Positions 1 through 6,251 of a stretch of 11,687 nucleotides of DNA are shown in pieces. Made by a program: the position numbers and the translations under genes. This DNA is from Bacteroidota bacterium. Its GTDB lineage: Bacteria; Bacteroidota; Bacteroidia; Flavobacteriales_D; Crocinitomicaceae. The stretch's first letter is position 1. Each line of letters begins with the position of its first letter. The stretch is from NCBI GenBank assembly GCA_018825925.1, contig JAHKAT010000104.1, positions 1 through 11,687 on the forward strand. The letters are read 5' to 3'. Under the pieces are notes generated by a model, which did no database searches, was not told the origin of the DNA, and worked only from the letters and a program-made list of their open reading frames with translations.

Positions 1-18
1 ATTGGGATCTAAGGAAGC

Positions 19-3000
19 TCAATTGTTTAAGGAAAAAACCGGAAGACCTTTAAATCTCAAAAAAGAATTTTCACCAAAGGCCATGTACAGTCGCGAACCA
101 GTTTCTATGTCAATAGCGTAGCCAGGAAACCATCCCATTCCAGTTCCAGTATTGTCTGATTGTCCGTTTTTACCAACACTTGCCGATTTCCGAAGTTCAC
201 CAGGCTTGGCGCTGTTTTGGTTTAAATTAGGATCTCTGCCTAGTTCAATTACCGGACAGCGGGTCCATTTGGATTGATCGCTGGTAATAATAATGTCTAC
301 ACTTGGCAAAAAGCTTAAAGCGGCTCCTGATCTAATTGTACCAGGATCTGATTCTATTCCATTGGGATATAAATTACTGGCTTTTAAATAGGCAATTGGC
401 ATAAAATCACATTGATAACCTACCAAACGATGAGGTGCAAAACCGCCGTTCAACACACGTGTCCATTGTTGTGCAATATCTCCATTTTCAACAGGATAAC
501 AGGCTTCGTTTCGATAGGTGAGGGCAGGATTGTAATCGGGTGGAGGGGTTAAGGAACTGGCTCCAGAGCGTATCCAATTGGTCGGGAAAAAATTGTTTTG
601 GTCTTGTATGAACTGTAACCAACTTTTAGAAGAATCAGCAAATTGAATAGATGATGAAAGATATCTTGCCGATAAATCGGTGGGAGTGTTCATGGTGCCG
701 CCAACAATATCTTTTATTTGAAAAATAGAAATCGATACGCCCCATTTGGGAATGAGTTGTTCTTGATCAAAAGAGATGGTAGACTCTGATTGCATAGAAT
801 CCATAATAGTTCCATTTTCTTTGTCGTATCTATAAATAGTCCAATGTGCTGTGTCGGCACTATTTTTTACTGAATTGGTTGCGAAATCTCGGAATTTACA
901 TTCGTAATAGCCAGGCTGAACATTCAAAGGGTCAATTACTTTTAAGCCTATAGGCCCTTTGTTTTGCTGGTAAGTAGGTTGCTCCATGAAACCATTTCGC
1001 ATAATTTGTTGGTGACTGGCCGAGTTTAAATCAAGCTCTCGTCCACCATTTCCGTGTCCGTCAATTCGTCTGATTTCCGGACTTGCTCCATATTCAATAT
1101 ATGAAAAAGTTCCGCCGGCTTCGGGCATTGGATTGTGCGGAATGGCTTCAATTACTTTAATATCGCCGTTCGCAGCCTTTCTACTCTGTAAATAGGGTTT
1201 TTGTTGACCGTCTAAGGCGTCGGGATCGCTTGGGTTGTAATTTTTGAAATTGTTGTAAGCATACGCCACCGCCATAAAATAGTATCGCTTAAAATTGACT
1301 AAGGTCCTATTTCCTTGTGCAAATTGGTCTTCTTTGATTTGAAAACTATGACGAATTCCTTTGTCTGAGCCATTGACTTTTTCTACAGGTCGACTGGCTT
1401 GTAGAGATTCATCGAATTCAAAATTAATCAAACGCTTAATCCCATCTGTGATATCACATTGAGCAACCAATCGTGCTAAATTCGGATTCGTTAAATCGGA
1501 GGGAGAAACGGCATTGCTCTCCAATTGAAAAATCTGATATCCCTGGAATCGATACGCTTTGTCGGCATTTGGGTTGGTGGAAACGATGAAGGGGTCAATT
1601 TCTACGTATTGTTCTTTGTAGTTGTTTGAATTTGGACCGTTGAACAAGGTCAAAATCAGCTCGTTTTCTAATTCCTGAATTCTTAATTCTGGTGCGTGCG
1701 GCGCATCGATGATTTTAAAACAATTTTCAAAAAGCGACTGTGCCTTGTCGTCGGCTCTTCTTAAACTTTCAACACTGGCAAAAGGGTCTCCAGAACTAGC
1801 TCTTGCATACACCACGCCTACCGTAATATTGTTAACTGCACCAGGCTTTAATACAAACGGTCCTGCCGATTGAACGAAGCGACGGTCATTGGGTGGGTTT
1901 CCTGCCGTTTGTTCTGTCCAAGGAGCTTGTGGAGCGCCGCCAGTTCCCCAACCCAATGGATCGGTATCTCCTGGAAACATGAATTGACAGGGCACTTGTT
2001 GATTGGCACCTGCATCTGAAAAATGTCCGCTTCCTCCGTAGAAAAATGGTGAACCATCTTTCCAATAGCCTCTCAGATAATTGTAATAATCGGAAGCTCC
2101 AATGGGATCAGTCTGACTTGGATCGGCACCATTCGTTGTGTTTGAATAATACAGAAAACGACGCATACCAAAACGTTCGTTGTCGATAATTCCATCCCCA
2201 TATCCAATTCCGTTGAGGGCTTCGTTTTCACCAATGCCATAACCATTGTCCAAACCATCGTTGTCTTGAAAAGGTCCTTCAAAAAAATCGACCCCTACAG
2301 CCGGAGGATTTTCACCGTAACCCAGAAAACCGGTGTTGTCTAAATCCACATTGTTTCCATTGTAGTAGTAGGCTAAACCTCTATTTACGTCGCACCCGAC
2401 ATAATCATCGAAGGGATTCCCAAGTGCACCATCGGTGAAAAAACCAAAATAGGTGTTGAATAAAGTAAGTGTTCCTCTATTGATTATTTCGTAATTGTAA
2501 AAGGACATATTGTTGATTTCATCGTTGCTGGCAAAACAAAAAGTTTGACCTCTAATCTCCATGCCTATAGGATCGGCGTTGGTTTCTGTGTGTATGTTTC
2601 CTTTATCGTTCATCACCCACCAAAAGTTTAAATCTCCATATAGCAGAACTTTACGGTCATTGTTGCAATCGCGTGTTTTGTAGATGTCGTGATAAGGATA
2701 ATCACCATCCAAATAATTATATAAGCCATCTTCATTTTGGTCAAAAAATGGAGCGAGATAAAAATCTTGTCCCTGCGATAAGTCGCCATGGGCTGGCCAT
2801 TCCTTAATTATTTCTGGGATTTTAAAATCTGGAAAAAGATCGCTTTGGGTGCTGGTTCCATTTTTTTCATCCTCTTTTCCCGCGGCAAACCAAGCGGCAA
2901 AATTTCTTATATCGTCTTGCGAGGTTATAAAGTGACGGTCATATTTATTGCAGTTATCAGAGTTGGTTTCGGCATTTCCTTGACTCAGCGGACCGGTCCA

Positions 3001-3342
3001 ATAATCTTGACCATTGCGATACCGAAGAGCGGCGAGTTTTAATTGATTGTTGGCATCAGTTCCTCCCAGCCAAAGCGCTGCAGTAAACAAGGCCATGATA
3101 CCAGAATTTTTTGGAACCTCGTATTGAGAAAAGTTCTTTGTTGGAACCTGCCACATATTTCCAGCGGTATGAGCGAGGTATCTCACATTGTTTAACTCCA
3201 TTAATGTCGAAGTAGTTGGCGGGACACATCCGGCAGCTTTAGGATTTGTTTTCTTCTGCATTCCCGATTTTTCGCCCACAAGTGGTTGGGCAAATAAATT
3301 GAAACTCATTAAAAGAACAAGAAATAGGTAGCCATTTTTCAT
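19..3342 (-). CDS. Large secreted Bacteroidota protein of unknown function (1107 aa)
   Basis: Exported protein with no function I can assign. Residues 1-18 form a clear Sec signal peptide (Lys-2, hydrophobic core, likely cleavage in LFA|QP), which supports the ATG at 3342. The mature chain is rich in aromatic residues, Asn, Gly and Asp. An N-terminal block around 50-120 (YEVPKNSG, ALWLGGTDA, YWTGPL) and a C-terminal block around 1010-1090 (SKWTRCPVIELG, GMGWFPGYAI) match, from memory, a family of large uncharacterised Bacteroidota secreted proteins. Residues 201-206 (DQNEDG) and 360-363 (DNDG) look like calcium-binding Asp loops. No catalytic motif or membrane segment follows the signal peptide. 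The chain ends at LPVFSLNN without a recognisable type IX secretion C-terminal domain, although I recall related proteins continuing further, so a natural or artefactual truncation is possible. It is last in the minus-strand cluster, 127 bases after the M28 peptidase gene. The reading frame and export are secure; the role is unknown. Confidence 0.85.
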   Translation of the reverse strand: MKNGYLFLVLLMSFNLFAQPLVGEKSGMQKKTNPKAAGCVPPTTSTLMELNNVRYLAHTAGNMWQVPTKNFSQYEVPKNSGIMALFTAALWLGGTDANNQLKLAALRYRNGQDYWTGPLSQGNAETNSDNCNKYDRHFITSQDDIRNFAAWFAAGKEDEKNGTSTQSDLFPDFKIPEIIKEWPAHGDLSQGQDFYLAPFFDQNEDGLYNYLDGDYPYHDIYKTRDCNNDRKVLLYGDLNFWWVMNDKGNIHTETNADPIGMEIRGQTFCFASNDEINNMSFYNYEIINRGTLTLFNTYFGFFTDGALGNPFDDYVGCDVNRGLAYYYNGNNVDLDNTGFLGYGENPPAVGVDFFEGPFQDNDGLDNGYGIGENEALNGIGYGDGIIDNERFGMRRFLYYSNTTNGADPSQTDPIGASDYYNYLRGYWKDGSPFFYGGSGHFSDAGANQQVPCQFMFPGDTDPLGWGTGGAPQAPWTEQTAGNPPNDRRFVQSAGPFVLKPGAVNNITVGVVYARASSGDPFASVESLRRADDKAQSLFENCFKIIDAPHAPELRIQELENELILTLFNGPNSNNYKEQYVEIDPFIVSTNPNADKAYRFQGYQIFQLESNAVSPSDLTNPNLARLVAQCDITDGIKRLINFEFDESLQASRPVEKVNGSDKGIRHSFQIKEDQFAQGNRTLVNFKRYYFMAVAYAYNNFKNYNPSDPDALDGQQKPYLQSRKAANGDIKVIEAIPHNPMPEAGGTFSYIEYGASPEIRRIDGHGNGGRELDLNSASHQQIMRNGFMEQPTYQQNKGPIGLKVIDPLNVQPGYYECKFRDFATNSVKNSADTAHWTIYRYDKENGTIMDSMQSESTISFDQEQLIPKWGVSISIFQIKDIVGGTMNTPTDLSARYLSSSIQFADSSKSWLQFIQDQNNFFPTNWIRSGASSLTPPPDYNPALTYRNEACYPVENGDIAQQWTRVLNGGFAPHRLVGYQCDFMPIAYLKASNLYPNGIESDPGTIRSGAALSFLPSVDIIITSDQSKWTRCPVIELGRDPNLNQNSAKPGELRKSASVGKNGQSDNTGTGMGWFPGYAIDIETGSRLYMAFGENSFLRFKGLPVFSLNN

Positions 3343-3360
3343 GTCGAATATTTTTTAGTA

Positions 3361-3394
3361 CGTATTGATGTCGATAAAGATCAATCCCAATACG
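3361..3394. repeat. Inverted repeat in the leader of the 1107-aa secreted protein gene
   Basis: CGTATTG (3361-3367) and CAATACG (3388-3394) form a perfect 7-base inverted repeat with a 20-base loop. A second, overlapping pair, ATTGAT (3364-3369) and ATCAAT (3380-3385), gives an alternative stem with a 10-base loop. Both lie 19-52 bases upstream of the ATG at 3342. No T-run follows on either strand, so it does not look like an intrinsic terminator. It could be an operator or a leader RNA structure. The rest of the 3343-3469 gap shows no other recognisable element. Confidence 0.4.
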
Positions 3395-3469
3395 ACCAAG
3401 TTAAAAAAGTAAATAGGTTTAAAAAGAAAAAAGGAGGTTGTTATTTGTTGATTTTATACACGTCTAACT

Positions 3470-4744
3470 TCAAAGTTGGCGCACAAACAATTCGATTAAC
3501 TTCTGTAAATCTTCAAATTCTGCAAAACTTAGTTTCTCGAATTGGTCGTCAATATCGTGGTAATTTTTATTCGGCCCCATGGTGTACATAAACATCGATT
3601 TAACGCCCCTTTCAGTAAAAAAATAATGGTCCGAATTTGCTGCTTTGCCTCTTGCATTCACTGTTGTCAACAACTGATTTTCTTTGTTTATTTCGACCAA
3701 TTCATCGAATTCTTGTTTAAAAACGGATCCATTGACTAGGGTAACACCTTCTTCACCGCTTCCCATTATATCTAAGTTGAGTAAAAATTTAATCTTTTTT
3801 AGGGGAACTGTTGGATGGTCGGTATAATATCTTGAGCCTAATAAGCCAACCTCTTCGCCGGAAAAAGCAATGAATACGACATTGTATTTACTGCGTTTTT
3901 TAAGGAAGCGATCGGCCAAACCAAAGAGAATTGCGGTTCCGCTAGCATTGTCATTGGCACCGGGAAAATAAGTCGCTTCACCCATTCTACCTAAGTGATC
4001 ATAATGGGCTGTTAAAAAAACATACTTACGGCAAAACCATCTTTTGGAAGGAATGTATCCAATTACATTTTGAGAGCTATAATTTTCAATAAATTTATTC
4101 TCAATATCCAAACTGATTACTTTTCCTTGCGAGTATAAATTTTCGCGCAAATAAACATGGGGAAAGGTGTTTGTTTTTTGACTTATCGACCAAGTAAATT
4201 TATCAGAATACAATTCGATAATAGGGAAATAATTGTTTAGTTCTTCAATTAACTGGTTCAGCAACATGAGCGTGTCCTTCGTTATCCCTTTGGAATTTAC
4301 GAGAATACCGACATTGTTTTGTTCATTTTCATGCAATCGATCCAGCAGTTTGTTCAAGGCTTCAGGAGTTTCTAAAGTTCCGCGATCCAAGGTTTCTAAT
4401 TTCAATTGACCTTTAAAACTTCCGCTGGATGGAGAAACAATAAAATCGCGACCAGGAGTGAGGTTTTGCTGACCTACCATCACAGACATCGCTTTGGGGA
4501 AAGAATTGACCGGGAAAGAATAGTGTTGAAAATAGCTTTTGCTTTTTAAGGGCTTTACTCCGTATTCTGCAAATTGTGCAGCGATTAATTGCGCCGCCAA
4601 ACTATCACCTTTCGAGACATAACCTCTGCCGTGAAATTCTTCAGAACAAAGGGCTTTAGCGATTTCTTTAGGCTCTAATTTTTGAGCGTAAAAAGAGTTG
4701 ACAACTAGCAAGCACGCAGCGAAAATGAAAAGTGGTTTAAACAT
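3470..4744 (-). CDS. Secreted M28-family zinc aminopeptidase
   Basis: Exported metallopeptidase predicted to remove N-terminal residues from peptides outside the cytoplasm. Residues 1-20 are a signal peptide ending FYA|Q, which supports the start at 4744. The C-terminal half, about 225-424, is an M28 (aminopeptidase Y/S type) catalytic domain with the complete di-zinc set: His247 and Asp249 in TAHYDH, bridging Asp265 in GANDNASG, Glu297 (general base) and Glu298 (zinc ligand) in SGEEVG, Asp325 in LNLDIMG, and His396 in NYHDIDD. The N-terminal 200 residues have no recognised fold and may shape the substrate pocket. No type IX sorting domain is seen at the C-terminus, so periplasmic or lipid-independent export is more likely than T9SS secretion. 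The gene overlaps the upstream acidic-protein gene by 8 bases (4737-4744), which implies translational coupling. The family is secure; the substrate is unknown. Confidence 0.94.
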   Translation of the reverse strand: MFKPLFIFAACLLVVNSFYAQKLEPKEIAKALCSEEFHGRGYVSKGDSLAAQLIAAQFAEYGVKPLKSKSYFQHYSFPVNSFPKAMSVMVGQQNLTPGRDFIVSPSSGSFKGQLKLETLDRGTLETPEALNKLLDRLHENEQNNVGILVNSKGITKDTLMLLNQLIEELNNYFPIIELYSDKFTWSISQKTNTFPHVYLRENLYSQGKVISLDIENKFIENYSSQNVIGYIPSKRWFCRKYVFLTAHYDHLGRMGEATYFPGANDNASGTAILFGLADRFLKKRSKYNVVFIAFSGEEVGLLGSRYYTDHPTVPLKKIKFLLNLDIMGSGEEGVTLVNGSVFKQEFDELVEINKENQLLTTVNARGKAANSDHYFFTERGVKSMFMYTMGPNKNYHDIDDQFEKLSFAEFEDLQKLIELFVRQL

Positions 4745-5516
4745 ATTTTCTGTGTAGATGAACTATGAATTCTTGCACTGTTTCCGAATCTTGAATCCAA
4801 TTTTCTCTGGTGGCCACATGTTCCACTAAGGCTAAACTTTCCTCCCAAGTGGATTTTGAGTCTAGGTTTTTGATGAGATCAGAAAAATGATCAGCATCGC
4901 CATCAAATAATTCATTAATGTAAAGCAAACGTTCATTCATACCAAACGAGCCACTCAAGGAACTGAGTTGGGATCTAAAACTAGACTCATTTGAACGAAT
5001 AATGTTATTGATAATGGAGTTCCAATTTCCAGTCTCTACGAAATTTTCAACTTCTTCCTCAACGGTTTCTTTAATTTCCTCGGGTAATTCAGGTTCTTGA
5101 TCCGATTCTAAATTTGGGCTTTCCAATTCAACCTCGGTCATAACTTCTTCTTCTTCTTCCACTTCAGGCTCCATCTCAACTACTTCTTCCTCCTTCAACA
5201 TATCAAAAGCGAAAGTAGGTTCACTAGCTGGCGCAGGTTCTTCTTCTTTTTCAAATATTCCAAAATCGATGGGTTCTTCTTGAATTGGTTCATTTGCTTC
5301 AACCTCGTCAATTTGAGTCTCTATATTTTTGGCAGTTTCTACTTTTTGGTCAAATACTTTTTGTTCAAAAGCTTTATAACGGAGTATTACAGCTCTTTCG
5401 TGCAACTCTCTTGAAAGTTCCACCATTGATTCTAATTCAACAATGCTCCATTGACCTTGGTCTAATTTGGCATAGGTGTTCTGTAATTTGTTTAGAAGAT
5501 CTTTTGTGTTCGACAT
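4737..5516 (-). CDS. Acidic conserved hypothetical protein with Glu-rich linker (259 aa)
   Basis: No signal peptide or membrane segment is present, so it is probably cytoplasmic. Three regions are visible. Residues 1-65 look helical with heptad-like hydrophobics (LLNKLQNTYAKL, LESMVELSREL). Residues 66-157 are a disordered acidic linker, with 24 Glu in the 49 residues from 109 to 157. Residues 160-259 form a compact helical domain (SLSGSFGMNERLLYINELF, FIVHLHRKY). The C-terminal pattern of a Phe-Gly-x-Asn-[DE]-Arg helix followed by INELF-x-GD matches, from memory, conserved hypothetical proteins widespread in Bacteroidota. I know no assigned function. It is first in the minus-strand cluster, and its stop codon lies inside the M28 peptidase gene. 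A scaffold or adaptor role is only a guess. The start at 5516 is the first ATG and begins with a plausible MSNTKDLL helix. Confidence 0.85.
   Translation of the reverse strand: MSNTKDLLNKLQNTYAKLDQGQWSIVELESMVELSRELHERAVILRYKAFEQKVFDQKVETAKNIETQIDEVEANEPIQEEPIDFGIFEKEEEPAPASEPTFAFDMLKEEEVVEMEPEVEEEEEVMTEVELESPNLESDQEPELPEEIKETVEEEVENFVETGNWNSIINNIIRSNESSFRSQLSSLSGSFGMNERLLYINELFDGDADHFSDLIKNLDSKSTWEESLALVEHVATRENWIQDSETVQEFIVHLHRKYV
5145..5159 (-). repeat. (GAA)5 trinucleotide tract in the acidic-protein gene
   Basis: Five identical GAA codons (TTC x5 on the plus strand) encode Glu120-Glu124 in the acidic linker. A triplet tract inside a disordered linker can change length without breaking frame. 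It probably reflects the acidic composition rather than a dedicated switch. Confidence 0.6.
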
Positions 5517-5666
5517 TTTATACGCTTAAATCAAAATTCATATTTTTCAAGTTATTACCTTTACCAAGTAGGTGAAAAACGTGACCTTAAAGTTACTTTT
5601 ATTCTATCGTACATGACGGCTAAAGAGTCAAAATTCTTAGCTTCACAATGTTGAAAAGCACAATTT
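5517..5666. promoter_or_regulatory. Divergent intergenic region between the acidic-protein gene and tdk
   Basis: This 150-base AT-rich spacer must carry promoters for both directions. Against the Bacteroidota sigma consensus (about TAnnTTTG at -7 with TTTG near -33), the best -7 matches are TACTTTTA on the plus strand (5594-5601) and TAACTTTA on the minus strand (5595-5588). Each has one mismatch, and neither has a convincing -33 box. They overlap around the short palindrome AAAGT-T-ACTTT (5589-5599). The assignment is tentative. Confidence 0.3.
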
Positions 5667-6251
5667 ATGTTTTTAGAGCAGTTTCCAGGTCGACAAAAAT
5701 CCAACGGATGGTTAGAAGTTATCTCAGGCTCCATGTTTTCTGGAAAAACCGAAGAATTAATCCGTCGCTTGAAAAGAGCAGAATTTGCCAAACAGAGTAT
5801 TTTGCTTTTTAAACCTAAGGTGGATAACCGTTATAGCGAGGAGAATGTCGTGAGCCATCTGGGAACATCGGTCCAAGCCATCGCTGTAGAAAACAGTTCC
5901 GAAGTTTTAAAAAGATGGAAGGGAGAAACGGTTGTCGCTATCGATGAAGCACAATTTTTTGATAAAAATCTTCCGAAAGTCTGCGAACAATTGGCCAATG
6001 AAGGTGCTCGTGTAATCGCTGCGGGTTTAGATATGGATTTCAAAGGAAAACCATTTGGTCCGATGCCTGATTTAATGGCATTGGCTGAGTACATCACGAA
6101 AGTGCATGCAATATGCCTAAGGTGCGGAGGTTTGGCTCATTTTTCACACCGCACCTCCGAACAAGTCGATTTGGTGGTTTTAGGTGAATTACAAAACTAC
6201 GAGCCACTCTGCAGAGGATGTTTCCAGCAAACTAAAAACCAAACTACATGA
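5667..6251 (+). CDS. tdk: Thymidine kinase (type II)
   Basis: Cytosolic salvage enzyme that phosphorylates thymidine to dTMP with ATP. The 194 residues match the usual size of type II kinases. Visible features in order: Walker A loop GSMFSGKTE (21-29); a lid region with RYSEENVVSH (55-64); Walker B and catalytic base DEAQF (93-97, Glu94); the family signature AGLDMDFKGKPFGPMP (119-134); and the structural zinc site of four cysteines, Cys150/Cys153 and Cys182/Cys185. Tyr178 in NYEPLC fits the thymidine-binding position. The MFLE start at 5667 is typical of Bacteroidota orthologues as I remember them. The stop overlaps the murF-alr start as ATGA (6248-6251), so the two genes are very likely co-transcribed. 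Nothing looks truncated. Flavobacterial homologues that I recall often lack the zinc cysteines, so the intact set here is a minor difference. Confidence 0.97.
   Translation: MFLEQFPGRQKSNGWLEVISGSMFSGKTEELIRRLKRAEFAKQSILLFKPKVDNRYSEENVVSHLGTSVQAIAVENSSEVLKRWKGETVVAIDEAQFFDKNLPKVCEQLANEGARVIAAGLDMDFKGKPFGPMPDLMALAEYITKVHAICLRCGGLAHFSHRTSEQVDLVVLGELQNYEPLCRGCFQQTKNQTT
6121..6159 (+). repeat. Two mutually exclusive GC-rich stems within tdk
   Basis: GGTGCGG (6121-6127) pairs with CCGCACC (6149-6155), and CGGAGGT (6125-6131) pairs with ACCTCCG (6153-6159). Both are perfect 7-base stems with 21-base loops, and they share bases, so only one can form at a time. They lie over the codons that follow the first zinc cysteine pair of thymidine kinase, in otherwise AT-rich sequence. 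Confidence 0.5.

Noticed and set aside
1848..3042. Several open frames of 69-84 codons overlapping the 1107-residue protein gene on both strands
   Set aside because: They are out-of-frame shadows of a long gene with clear signal peptide and family motifs; their translations look random.
3431..3437. Perfect Shine-Dalgarno-like AAGGAGG on the plus strand
   Set aside because: No open frame of useful length starts just after it, the sequence downstream is antisense to the M28 peptidase gene, and genes here do not appear to rely on Shine-Dalgarno sites.
5613..5654. Thirteen-codon open frame (ATG at 5613) ending 12 bases before tdk, a possible leader peptide
   Set aside because: It has no codon run or alternative hairpins suggesting attenuation, and so short a frame arises easily by chance.
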